Source: an uncultured Oscillospiraceae bacterium
GTDB taxonomy: Bacteria; Bacillota; Clostridia; Oscillospirales; Oscillospiraceae
Reading direction: 5' to 3'
NCBI GenBank assembly: GCA_944385545.1
Contig: CALWXQ010000002.1
Location: 1-64,000, forward strand
DNA: 64,000 bases
The translations under genes and the position numbers were made by a program. The notes under the pieces are model-generated. The model did no database searches and was not told where the DNA came from. It saw only the letters and a list, made by a program, of their open reading frames with translations. How positions within the stretch are numbered: position 1 is the stretch's first letter; each line of letters opens with the position of its first letter. Of this stretch, positions 1 through 8,195 are shown piece after piece.

Positions 1-1848
1 TTATTCCGTTGCCGGCTTCAGTTCTGTGCCGTCCATAAGGCGCACATGATCTACCTGATCCATGGGGATGGTCTCCTCCGCGGTCAGGTGCCAGCCGCCG
101 TTCGGGACCAGCGGAATCTCCCTGCCATCGGTAAGCACCGCTGTGGGATAGATCCCGTTTTTGTAGTCCGCCATATCCGCACCGGTCTCTCCCTCCCGGA
201 AGGAATAGGAAGCGCCGAAGGAGCGCAGCACCAGGGAGGTCAGCCCCACTTCCCCATAGACGTCGGTTCCGTCGGCCTTCCAGCCGACGACGGTGCGGAA
301 GGTCACCGGCTCCGACACGAATTCCAGCTCCCGGAAGTCGCTGTCCTGGAAAGAGAGGTCAAAGGACCAAACCCCTTCCGCCTCCCATTGGACAACCTGC
401 TTCCCGGTTTCCTGATCCCAATATTCCGCTTTCAGGTCTTCAATATACACATTCCAGTGCTGGTCGGAAGTAATCACCGGTTCCGTGCCTTCGCTATGGT
501 ACGCCCGTTCCATAACGATATCCACGGTGTTGTCCTTCCCGTCGCCATCTTCCCGGGCACTCCAGGTACCGTTGGCTCCGTAGATGTCCAGTTCCTCTTG
601 GCAGACCAGGTCGTTCATTCCCTCCCAATTTCCGGGCATGATCATGATGGTCTCATTTCCCACCCGGGTCAGGATAACCCCCTCCGGGGCGGTGATCCCC
701 ACCACCACCCGAATCATGGTTCCATCGGTTTCGGCGGACTTCAGTTCCAGGGTAACGCCGTTTTGGGTCTGCTTTCTTTGGGCGGTGTCCACATTCTCGT
801 TCCCCAGCAGCAGGCTTTCCTCTCCGGGATTCACCTGGACGGAGAAGTCGATGGCGTCCACCGCCTGCTCCAGCTGCCGGTCTGTCATGAATGTCTTCGT
901 CACGTCTTCGTCGGAATATTCTTCCATGCCCGCATCCAGGCTCACCGCTACCGTTCCTTCTGCCTGATCACTGAAAATCCAGACTCTGCCATGGGTGGGA
1001 GAGCGGAGGATCAGTACCTGATCGCCGCCGGCGGTGGTGTAGTTCCACTCTTTCCAGTCTCCGGTGTCGTTGAGGGAGCAGTAATTTGTGGTAAAACAGT
1101 CCTTGGGACTGTAGGTGTAGGTCCCCAGAATGGAATAGGGCCACACCGTCTCCTCCGGCAACTCCATATGGAAATAGAACCAGAGACCCCCGTTTTCATA
1201 ATACCCGCTGGCAAAGGAGTCGATGGACGCCCCCACTTCCGGGTTTCCGATTCCGTTTTCCAGCCCCAGATAGCGCAGCAGCGCCTTTTCACTTCGGTTC
1301 TCCACCGAGGCCCCGGCCAGTTTCAGATTGTATTTTCCGGCAATTTCATCCACCTTGTCCTTCATCTCCTGGGAGTACAGATTGTACGCGTCATACTCGG
1401 CAGGAAATTCCATGGGATCGTCCTTATTGGCATAATAGATGGCATGGTCGGGATCGTAGCTTTCCGCGAACTCGTACCACTCTTTTGCCGCCTGGTAGGC
1501 CGGGGTGTCCTTCAGCCCCGCGAAGGTCAGCACCTGCTCTGTGACGGTCTCATAGCCCTGCAGCTCCAGATTCTCGTCCCACACCTCTTGCGTCACTTCC
1601 CGCTGACCGACTTTGAAGTCCTCCATGGTCAGCACATACACCGCCGCGCAGCCCACCAGGCACAGCACTCCGGCGATTACCGCCGCGATCAGCAGCGGAT
1701 GCTTGGGATTTCTTCTCATACTGGTTCCTTCCTTTCCGGCAGGCGTTTCCCCGGACGACCGGGCCAGAATGGTTTCCAGCAGAGCGTCCTTCTCCTCCCG
1801 GCTGAGCCGGACAGGTTCATAGGCTTCTTTCAGAGAAAACTTGGTCAT
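1..1848 (-). CDS. ECF-associated membrane anti-sigma/sensor protein (DUF4179-like)
   Basis: A 615-residue protein encoded just downstream of, and overlapping by 32 bases, an ECF sigma factor; this pairing is what marks it as the probable anti-sigma factor. A short basic cytoplasmic N-terminus is followed by one membrane helix at about residues 50-74 and then a roughly 540-residue extracellular part rich in Trp, Tyr and acidic residues. This is the layout of DUF4179-type proteins coded with clostridial ECF sigma factors. I chose ATG at 1848 because AGGAGG lies 8 bases before it; the GTG at 1857 falls inside that ribosome site. No catalytic motif is recognised. The outer domain may sense an envelope signal, which is inference. 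The stop codon is the first three bases of the window, so the gene is complete. Confidence 0.6.
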   Translation of the reverse strand: MTKFSLKEAYEPVRLSREEKDALLETILARSSGETPAGKEGTSMRRNPKHPLLIAAVIAGVLCLVGCAAVYVLTMEDFKVGQREVTQEVWDENLELQGYETVTEQVLTFAGLKDTPAYQAAKEWYEFAESYDPDHAIYYANKDDPMEFPAEYDAYNLYSQEMKDKVDEIAGKYNLKLAGASVENRSEKALLRYLGLENGIGNPEVGASIDSFASGYYENGGLWFYFHMELPEETVWPYSILGTYTYSPKDCFTTNYCSLNDTGDWKEWNYTTAGGDQVLILRSPTHGRVWIFSDQAEGTVAVSLDAGMEEYSDEDVTKTFMTDRQLEQAVDAIDFSVQVNPGEESLLLGNENVDTAQRKQTQNGVTLELKSAETDGTMIRVVVGITAPEGVILTRVGNETIMIMPGNWEGMNDLVCQEELDIYGANGTWSAREDGDGKDNTVDIVMERAYHSEGTEPVITSDQHWNVYIEDLKAEYWDQETGKQVVQWEAEGVWSFDLSFQDSDFRELEFVSEPVTFRTVVGWKADGTDVYGEVGLTSLVLRSFGASYSFREGETGADMADYKNGIYPTAVLTDGREIPLVPNGGWHLTAEETIPMDQVDHVRLMDGTELKPATE

Positions 1849-2332
1849 CCGATCCACCTCCTAACATGGTTTTCAGCAGTTTTCTTGCCCGAGCCAGCCG
1901 GGTCCGTACCGTTGCCTGGGGACAGCGAAGCGCCCCGGCGATCTCTCTGGCGGTATAGCCTTCGTAATAGTACAGATGCACCACGGCCTTGTATTCCGTC
2001 GGAAGGGAAAGCACCGCCTCCAGCACCGGGTTGTCCCTCAGGGACGGCCCCGAGGCCAAGTCAAAGTGGTCGTCTATGGATTCCTCCCGGCGGTACATCC
2101 GCTTCAGAGCGTCCTTGCACAGGTTGGACGCGGTGACGATGAGCCATGCCTTTTCATGGCGTTCATTTTCGAAGGCCCCGCCCTTACGGATCAGCCGAAG
2201 GAAGGTCTCCTGAACCATATCCTCGGCCTCGGGCTTGTTCTTCATAAAGGAATAGCAAATGCAGTAAACGGTATCTACATTGCGTCTGTAAATTTCCGTG
2301 ATCTCTTTGTCCGTACGCAACAAAGAAGCCAT
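1817..2332 (-). CDS. ECF (sigma-70 family) RNA polymerase sigma factor
   Basis: 171 residues, the usual ECF size. Region 2 is seen around KNKPEAEDMVQETFLRL and region 4 (helix-turn-helix) around EGYTAREIAGALRCPQATV; there is no region 1 or 3. It would direct RNA polymerase to a small stress or envelope regulon. The open frame runs further upstream, but the start was set at 2332 because GGAGG lies 8 bases before that ATG. It overlaps the downstream membrane protein, so the pair is translationally coupled and should be a sigma/anti-sigma couple. A possible self-recognised promoter lies upstream. Confidence 0.85.
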   Translation of the reverse strand: MASLLRTDKEITEIYRRNVDTVYCICYSFMKNKPEAEDMVQETFLRLIRKGGAFENERHEKAWLIVTASNLCKDALKRMYRREESIDDHFDLASGPSLRDNPVLEAVLSLPTEYKAVVHLYYYEGYTAREIAGALRCPQATVRTRLARARKLLKTMLGGGSDDQVFSERSL

Positions 2333-2356
2333 GGCCTTCACCTCCTTCACCATAGA

Positions 2357-2384
2357 TACGACTGGAAAACCAGATTTTGTTTCA
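2357..2384 (-). promoter_or_regulatory. candidate ECF-type promoter for the sigma factor gene
   Basis: On the minus strand TGAAAC (2379-2384) and CGTA (2357-2360) are separated by 18 bases, resembling the TGAAAC/CGTA pattern of ECF promoters, though known spacers are usually 16-17. This would give autoregulation. Weak evidence. Confidence 0.3.
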
Positions 2385-2396
2385 CGCGCAAAAAAC

Positions 2397-2419
2397 CCGT
2401 GCAAAAAATTGCACGGGCC
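2397..2419 (-). terminator. hairpin with U-tract, terminator-like (copy 1)
   Basis: CCCGTGCAA and TTGCACGGG pair around an A-rich loop; read on the minus strand the stem is followed by six T. It closes minus-strand transcription coming from ftsH copy 1. An almost identical hairpin without the T-run lies at 2753-2777. Confidence 0.55.
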
Positions 2420-2751
2420 AGACTGTTGAAAAACCACTGGCGCGGGAGCGCCCTGGCTCCCGAAGTGCAAGAGGTAAGCGCAGCGCAGTAGCGGGAGTGA
2501 ATGAGACCATAAGTGGGGTGTCAGAGCCGCCACCGGCTCGCCGCAGCGAGTGTCAAAAATCTCTGATTTTTGACTGAGGGGTTGGGGAAGAATGGAAAAA
2601 ATTTGCCCAATTCTGGACAAAATGGTAACATCTCACCGCTTTCAACCCCTCCGTCACGCGGCTCGCGTGACACCTCCCCTTGCACAGGGGAGGCTTCGGT
2701 GCGGTGCAAGCCGTTTCATTTTGCGCTTGACTTCACTTATTCGACACGCTG
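2420..2751. repeat. GC-rich palindromic intergenic element, about 330 bp
   Basis: No credible gene here. The stretch is packed with perfect dyads: GTCAAAAAT/ATTTTTGAC (2551-2573), GTCACGCG/CGCGTGAC (2653-2671) and CCTCCCC/GGGGAGG (2673-2693). It is flanked on both sides by near-identical 23-25 base hairpins, as if an element had inserted into a terminator and duplicated it. The style resembles intergenic palindromic repeats of gut Oscillospiraceae, which I recall but cannot search. Confidence 0.45.
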
Positions 2752-2752
2752 A

Positions 2753-2777
2753 CCCGTGCAAAAAATTTGCACGGGCC
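2753..2777. repeat. hairpin after ftsH copy 1, duplicate of the one at 2397
   Basis: CCCGTGCAAA and TTTGCACGGG pair. It lies 12 bases past the ftsH stop. It matches the hairpin at 2397-2419 except for one base of length and lacks a T-run on the minus strand. Confidence 0.5.
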
Positions 2778-2788
2778 TTTGTTTCATC

Positions 2789-4690
2789 TTATTCTTCCCC
2801 GGCATCCTCCGGTTCCGGCAGCCGATTGGCGTCGGCGTTGATGTAGGCCATCAGCTCGTCGCCGGTGATGGTCTCCTTCACCAGCAGGAACTCGGAGATC
2901 TCGTCCAGCAGCGCCCGCTTTTCCGTCAGGATCCGCTTGGCGTCGGCATAGGCGTTTTCCAGCAGCCGCATAACCTCCTGGTCCACCCCCGCGGCGGTTT
3001 CCTGGGAGCAGTCCATATAAGCCTGGCCGTCCAGGTACTGGTTCTGCACCGTGGCGGTGGTCATCAAGCCAAACCGCTCGCTCATGCCGTACTGGGTGAC
3101 CATGTTCCGGGCCAGCGCGGTGGCTCGCTGAATGTCGTTGGCGGCGCCGGTGGTCTGGATGCCGAAGACCACCTGCTCCGCCGCCCGGCCGCCTACCAGG
3201 GTGCGCAGCTCGGTGCGCAGCTCGTCGGCGGTGGACAGGAACTTCTCCTCCTCGGGCATCTGCATGGTGTAGCCCAGCGCGCCGGAGGTGTGGGGCACAA
3301 TGGTGATCTTGGAAACCGGCTGGGAATGCTTCTCCAAAGCCGCCACCAGGGCGTGACCCACCTCGTGGTAGGCCACCAGCCGCTTTTCCATATCGGTGAG
3401 CACGGTGTTCTTCTTTTCCGTACCGGCGATTACCGTCTCAAAAGACACCAGAAGATCCTCCTGATTCACCGCCTTCCGGCCCTGACGAACGGCCCGCAGA
3501 GCCGCCTCGTTGACCAGATTGGCAAGATCCGCGCCTACGGCGCCGGCAGTGGCCTGGGCGATCTTCCTAAGATCCACGTCCTCGCTGAGCTTGATCTTCC
3601 GGGTATGAACCTTCAGGGTATCCAGACGGCCCTGGAGGTTGGGGCGATCCACAATGATCCGCCGGTCAAACCGGCCGGGGCGGAGCAGGGCCTTGTCCAG
3701 GATCTCCGGCCGGTTGGTAGCAGCCAGACAGACAATGCCCTTGGACGGCTCGAAGCCGTCGATCTCGCTGAGGAGCTGGTTCAATGTCTGCTCTTGCTCG
3801 GAGTTGGAGCCGAACCGGTTGTCCCGGGAGCGGCCCACGGCGTCGATCTCGTCAATAAAAATAATGCAGGGAGCCACCTTTGCCGCCTGCTGGAACAGAT
3901 CCCGCACCCGGCTGGCGCCCATGCCCACGAACATCTCCACAAAGTCCGAACCGGAAATGGAGAAGAACGGAACGTTGGCCTCCCCCGCCACCGCCTTGGC
4001 AAGCAATGTCTTGCCGGTACCGGGAGAGCCTACCAGCAGGGCGCCCTTGGGCAGCTTCGCGCCGATGGCGGTATACTTCTGGGGATTGTGGAGAAAATCA
4101 ATGATCTCCTGCAAGGATTCCTTGGCCTCGTCCTGACCGGCCACGTCCTTGAAGGTGACACCGGTCTGCTTTTCCATATAGACCTTGGCTTTGGATTTGC
4201 CGAAGCCGCCCATCATGCCGTCGCTGCCCATGCGCTTGGTGAGCATATTCATTACCAGGAACAGTCCGCCGATCATCACCGCGTAGGACAGAATCATCAT
4301 AATCAGGGAGTTGTCCTCCACGATCTCCTGGTCCACCTTGACGCCCATGGCCTCCAGCTTATCCGCCAGCTCCAGCACGTTGCCGGCGGGCAGGCCGGTA
4401 TAGCAGGCCTTCTGCATAGACGGATCCTTCGCCGCCTCCTCCTTGGTCAGGTATACGATCCGATCCGATCGGATCAGCACCTCGGCCAGCTGGCCGCTGT
4501 CCATGGCTTCTTTAAATTCATCATACCGGGTCTGGGTGTACTGGCTTTTCTCCACGGCGTTCAGCGCCCAGCTGAACAGCAGCACAATCACCACCGTGAT
4601 CAAAAGCGCGGTAACAATGCTGTTTTTGGGCCGGTCACCGCCCTCCGGTTTTTTATTTTGGTTATTGTCATTGCCCCGATTGGGTTCCAT
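2789..4690 (-). CDS. ftsH: ATP-dependent zinc metalloprotease FtsH (copy 1)
   Basis: A 633-residue membrane-anchored AAA+ protease that extracts and degrades misassembled membrane proteins and some soluble regulators. Two N-terminal helices (about residues 25-47 and 120-140) flank a small outer domain. Then come Walker A GSPGTGKT, Walker [12 protein letters not shown], the pore motif FVEMFVG, the arginine-finger region [19 protein letters not shown], and the zinc site HEVGH. The start at 4690 has AGGAGG 9 bases upstream; the longer frame to 4735 has no such support. This is the stand-alone paralogue; a second FtsH lies in the tilS-hpt operon at 38-40 kb. Confidence 0.95.
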   Translation of the reverse strand: MEPNRGNDNNQNKKPEGGDRPKNSIVTALLITVVIVLLFSWALNAVEKSQYTQTRYDEFKEAMDSGQLAEVLIRSDRIVYLTKEEAAKDPSMQKACYTGLPAGNVLELADKLEAMGVKVDQEIVEDNSLIMMILSYAVMIGGLFLVMNMLTKRMGSDGMMGGFGKSKAKVYMEKQTGVTFKDVAGQDEAKESLQEIIDFLHNPQKYTAIGAKLPKGALLVGSPGTGKTLLAKAVAGEANVPFFSISGSDFVEMFVGMGASRVRDLFQQAAKVAPCIIFIDEIDAVGRSRDNRFGSNSEQEQTLNQLLSEIDGFEPSKGIVCLAATNRPEILDKALLRPGRFDRRIIVDRPNLQGRLDTLKVHTRKIKLSEDVDLRKIAQATAGAVGADLANLVNEAALRAVRQGRKAVNQEDLLVSFETVIAGTEKKNTVLTDMEKRLVAYHEVGHALVAALEKHSQPVSKITIVPHTSGALGYTMQMPEEEKFLSTADELRTELRTLVGGRAAEQVVFGIQTTGAANDIQRATALARNMVTQYGMSERFGLMTTATVQNQYLDGQAYMDCSQETAAGVDQEVMRLLENAYADAKRILTEKRALLDEISEFLLVKETITGDELMAYINADANRLPEPEDAGEE

Positions 4691-4723
4691 ATCCTCTCGC
4701 CTCCTCGTGGTTGCGTTTGTGTC

Positions 4724-4752
4724 ATCATAGCACATTTTGGTGCCGTAGGCAA
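4724..4752 (-). promoter_or_regulatory. sigma-A promoter of ftsH copy 1
   Basis: TTGCCT (4747-4752) and TATGAT (4724-4729) on the minus strand, with a 17-base spacer, about 35-60 bases before the ftsH start. Confidence 0.65.
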
Positions 4753-4836
4753 CGAATGATTCTCGACGAGTCGGTAAATTTTCTGTGAATATCCGACAGA
4801 AACGGAGGGTTTTTCCAGTCTGGTAAAAAATAGGAG

Positions 4837-4865
4837 TTGAGAAATGGCAAAAAATCTGTTATAAT
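4837..4865 (+). promoter_or_regulatory. sigma-A promoter of the rlmB operon
   Basis: TTGAGA (4837-4842), a 17-base spacer, TATAAT (4860-4865). The leader to the rlmB start is about 95 bases with no clear fold. Confidence 0.8.
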
Positions 4866-4965
4866 GATAGAGTTTCTAGCTTTGCCCTGAGGAAACCACC
4901 GGCAAGCAGACACGATTTTATCCTTTCTCTCTCTGAAATAAGACCACAATTATGGAGATGCGCTT

Positions 4966-5778
4966 ATGAGTGAAAGATCCCGTTCGTATAACCCCCACCG
5001 TCCTCCCCGCCGCCAGGACAAATCTCCCGCCCCCCAGGCCGAGGAGGCAGAGGGCCAGCTGGAGGGACGCAACGCCCTGCAGGAAGCCCTGAACAGCGGC
5101 CGTACCATTGACAAGGTATTCGTCGCCGCCGGTGATACCGACCGCAGCCTCCAGCGGCTGGCCGCTCTGGCCAAGGAGGCCGGGGCCGTGGTGGTGAGTG
5201 TGGATCGCCGGAAGCTGGACGCCATGTCCGTCACCCGGGCCCATCAGGGCATCATCGCCCTGGCCGCCGCCCATGTCTACTATACCATAGACGACATTCT
5301 GGAGAAAGCCGCCGCCCGGGGGGAAGCCCCGCTGATCGTGGTCTGCGACGAGCTTACCGATCCGCACAACTTAGGCGCCGTTCTCAGAAGCGCCGAATGC
5401 GCCGGTGCCCATGGGGTGGTCATCCCCAAGCGCCGCAGTGTGGGCCTCACCGCCACCGTGGCCAAGGCCTCCGCCGGCGCCGTGGAGTATATGAAGGTCG
5501 CCAAAGTCGCCAACATAAACAGCGCCATCCAGGAGCTGAAGGAGAAGGGCGTCTGGGTCTACGGCACCGCCGCCGAAGGCTCCGTGCCTATGTACCAGGC
5601 GGATTTTACCTGCCCCGCGGCCATCGTCATCGGCAATGAGGGCGACGGCATGAGTCCCCTGGTTCGCAAAAACTGCGACTGTCTGGTGCACATCCCCATG
5701 AAGGGGAAGATCAGCTCTCTGAACGCCTCCGCCGCAGCCTCGATCCTGCTGTACGAAGCGGTGCGTCAGCGCATTTAG
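4966..5778 (+). CDS. rlmB: 23S rRNA (guanosine-2'-O-)-methyltransferase RlmB, TrmH/SpoU family
   Basis: 270 residues. A basic, disordered N-terminus (about 1-30) is followed by an L30e-like substrate-binding domain (about 30-100) and a SPOUT methyltransferase domain. Motif 1 is DPHNLGAVLRSA, motif 2 VIGNEGDGMSPLV, and motif 3 IPMKGKISSLNASAA, which together form the knot that binds S-adenosylmethionine. In the family the enzyme methylates a guanosine of 23S rRNA. It ends with TAG, showing that TAG works as a stop in this genome. It is followed after 17 bases by the P-type ATPase-like gene, so the two form an operon. Confidence 0.85.
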   Translation: MSERSRSYNPHRPPRRQDKSPAPQAEEAEGQLEGRNALQEALNSGRTIDKVFVAAGDTDRSLQRLAALAKEAGAVVVSVDRRKLDAMSVTRAHQGIIALAAAHVYYTIDDILEKAAARGEAPLIVVCDELTDPHNLGAVLRSAECAGAHGVVIPKRRSVGLTATVAKASAGAVEYMKVAKVANINSAIQELKEKGVWVYGTAAEGSVPMYQADFTCPAAIVIGNEGDGMSPLVRKNCDCLVHIPMKGKISSLNASAAASILLYEAVRQRI

Positions 5779-5795
5779 CCAGGAGGATTCCCATT

Positions 5796-7940
5796 ATGGA
5801 CAACAAAAACGAACTTCAGGACTTTGATTTGGACGAGATTCTGAACGAATTCCACGACCTGCCCCAGGAGGCGGAAACGGAGGTGGAGCCGGACGAGGAG
5901 CTGGACGCTCTGATGCACCTGCCCGAGCTGACCATCACTCCCGTCACCGTGAAGCAGCCCGGTTCTCTGGCTGCCGGTGACGACAGCCCGGCAGATCCGG
6001 ATCCCGCCGGCAGCGAGGAGGCCACGGAGGCTTCCCTGCCCCACCCCGCCGAAGACGGCGAGGCGCCGTCAGAAACGGAGCCGGCCCCGGATCCGCTGGC
6101 CGCCGATACCATCCGGATGGATCCCGATGCCCTGTCCGGGAACCAGTCCCCGTCGGAGCCGGATGAGGCCGTTCTGGCCGCCGATACCATCCGCGTAGGC
6201 GAGCCGGCCAATCCGCCTGTGGAGGAAGAACCCGCCGTGGAGACGGAGGAGACCTTCATCCCCTCCCCCATTCCCTTCACCCCCCGCTCCCGGCTGAAGG
6301 AGCTGAAAAAGAAGCTGGTCTCCGGCCCGGAAAAGCGGTACTATGAGCTGTCCGAAGTGGGCGTAGGCAAGCTTCAGCTGGCCATCCTGCTGAATTTGCT
6401 GATCGTGATCCTGTGCGCCGGTGTGACCACCCTGTTCACCCTGGATATGGTGCCGGAAAACCGTCTGCGGCTGGTGATCTTCAGTCAGGTGCTGGCCATG
6501 ATGGTCTCCGCCCTGCTGGGCTGTCATCTGATGATGGACAGCATTCAGGAGCTGTTGAAAGGTCGCTTCACGGTGAACACCCTGCTCACCGTAACCTTTG
6601 CCGCCTGCATGGTGGACGCCGCCTTCTGTCTGACGGAGCTGCGGGTGCCTTGCTGCGCCGCCTTCAGCCTGGAGATGACCTTTGCCCTGTGGGCCCGGTG
6701 CCATCGCCGCAACACGGAGCTGGCCCAGCTGGATACCATGCGCAAGGCCGTCCGGCTCCACAGCATTGTGAGATCCCCGGATTACTACGAGGGCAAGGCC
6801 GCCTTCCTGCGTGCCGAGGGAGAGGTGGAGGACTTTATGGACAACTATACCAAGCCCTCCGGCCCGGAAAAGGTACAAAGCACCTATGCCCTTCTGAGCC
6901 TGCTGATCTGCGTGGGCATTGCGGTATTCGCCGGGATGCGCCACGGCGTCAGCATGGCCGTCCAGATCCTGTCCACCTCCCTGCTGGTAGCAGTCCCTGC
7001 CAGCTTCTTCGTCTGCCTGACCCGGCCCATGGCCATTCTGGAGCAGCGGCTGCATATGGTGGGCAGCGTCCTGTGCGGCTGGCGCGGCGTCAAGGGTCTC
7101 GCCGGCAAAGCCGTCTTCCCTCTGGCGGATCAGGATTTGTTCCCCCAGGGCAGCACCAAGCTCAACGGCGTCAAGTTTTACACGGATCGCAGCCCTGACG
7201 AAATCGTCAACATGACCACCTCTCTGATCTGCGTGGCAGGGGGCGGTCTGGTGCCGGTTTTCCAGCAGCTGCTGACCAGCCGCAGCGGTATGCTCCACCC
7301 GGTGAGGAACTTCCGCAACTATGGCGGCGGCGGGATCGGCGGCGAGGTCTGCGGCGAACCGGTGCTCATGGGCACCCTGAGCTTCCTCCAGGACATGGGA
7401 GTGGAGATCCCCGAAGGCACCATGGTCAACCAGGCGGTCTACGCCGCCATTGACGGGCAGCTGTGCGCGGTCTACGCCATTTCCTATGCCAAGATGCGTT
7501 CCGCGGCCGCCGGTTTGATCACCCTGTGCGGCTACCGGAAGCTGAGTCCCCTGATGCTTTGCTCCGATTTCATGCTTACCGAAAGCTTTCTGCAAGCCAA
7601 ATTTCATGTAAAGACCAACCGGATCATCTTCCCCGCCCAGGAAACCCAGGCTGCCCTGAAGAAGGTACAGCCCGATCCCCAAGCGCCGGTGCTGGCCCTG
7701 TGCACCCGGGAGGAGCTAATCGGCCCCGCCTATGCCGTCAGCGGCGCCCGGGCTCTGCGCACCAGCGCCAAGCTGGGCGTGGTCATTCATCTGCTGGGCG
7801 GTGTTCTTGGCATGCTGATTATGCTGGTTCTGGCAGTTCTGGGCAATACGGCGCTGCTTACCCCTACCAATATCCTGCTCTATCAGCTGATTTGGGCCAT
7901 TCCCGGCCTGCTGGTCACCGAGTGGACCAGAACCGTTTGA
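5796..7940 (+). CDS. P-type ATPase-like membrane protein lacking catalytic motifs
   Basis: 714 residues. Residues 1-175 are an acidic, Pro-rich, probably disordered cytoplasmic tail with two copies of LAADTIR. Eight predicted helices follow (about 193-216, 225-247, 258-280, 283-300, 363-380, 386-408, 660-683, 690-710), spaced as in heavy-metal P1B ATPases. Residues 514-570 (GIGGEVCGEPVLMGTLSFL, then AVYAAIDGQLCAVYAI) match the family's nucleotide-domain pattern. The phosphorylated DKTGT is replaced by ADQDL at about 444-448, the actuator loop is cut to about 60 residues without TGE, TGD has become CSD, and GDGxND is missing. It therefore cannot work as a pump by the normal cycle. A scaffold or sensor role is my inference. 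AGGAGG lies just before the start; the gene is co-transcribed with rlmB. Confidence 0.65.
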   Translation: MDNKNELQDFDLDEILNEFHDLPQEAETEVEPDEELDALMHLPELTITPVTVKQPGSLAAGDDSPADPDPAGSEEATEASLPHPAEDGEAPSETEPAPDPLAADTIRMDPDALSGNQSPSEPDEAVLAADTIRVGEPANPPVEEEPAVETEETFIPSPIPFTPRSRLKELKKKLVSGPEKRYYELSEVGVGKLQLAILLNLLIVILCAGVTTLFTLDMVPENRLRLVIFSQVLAMMVSALLGCHLMMDSIQELLKGRFTVNTLLTVTFAACMVDAAFCLTELRVPCCAAFSLEMTFALWARCHRRNTELAQLDTMRKAVRLHSIVRSPDYYEGKAAFLRAEGEVEDFMDNYTKPSGPEKVQSTYALLSLLICVGIAVFAGMRHGVSMAVQILSTSLLVAVPASFFVCLTRPMAILEQRLHMVGSVLCGWRGVKGLAGKAVFPLADQDLFPQGSTKLNGVKFYTDRSPDEIVNMTTSLICVAGGGLVPVFQQLLTSRSGMLHPVRNFRNYGGGGIGGEVCGEPVLMGTLSFLQDMGVEIPEGTMVNQAVYAAIDGQLCAVYAISYAKMRSAAAGLITLCGYRKLSPLMLCSDFMLTESFLQAKFHVKTNRIIFPAQETQAALKKVQPDPQAPVLALCTREELIGPAYAVSGARALRTSAKLGVVIHLLGGVLGMLIMLVLAVLGNTALLTPTNILLYQLIWAIPGLLVTEWTRTV

Positions 7941-7962
7941 TCTTTCAATTTCCGGATACGGC

Positions 7963-7996
7963 GAGAGCGGCCCTTTACCGGCCGCTCTCATTTTTG
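7963..7996 (+). terminator. intrinsic terminator of the rlmB operon
   Basis: GAGAGCGGCC pairs with GGCCGCTCTC (7963-7972, 7980-7989), followed by ATTTTTG. Confidence 0.85.
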
Positions 7997-8025
7997 TATT
8001 TCCCGGGAAAACCGAAAGGCAAAGG

Positions 8026-8054
8026 TTGCAAATTGTAACGCTTTGTTGTATAAT
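8026..8054 (+). promoter_or_regulatory. sigma-A promoter of the lipoprotein gene
   Basis: TTGCAA (8026-8031), 17 bases, TATAAT (8049-8054). A 130-base GC-rich leader follows before the start codon. Confidence 0.8.
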
Positions 8055-8195
8055 GGTCAGCAGAGTTCGCCCCCAGGGCAGCTCCCTTTTCCACGCCGTC
8101 TTTCGGCAGGGAGCCGCAAAGCGCGCGGCCGCGTCGGTTTCCGCCGCGCCTTCTCGATCTCCCTGTGAAATAACTCATAACCAGGAGGAACCATC

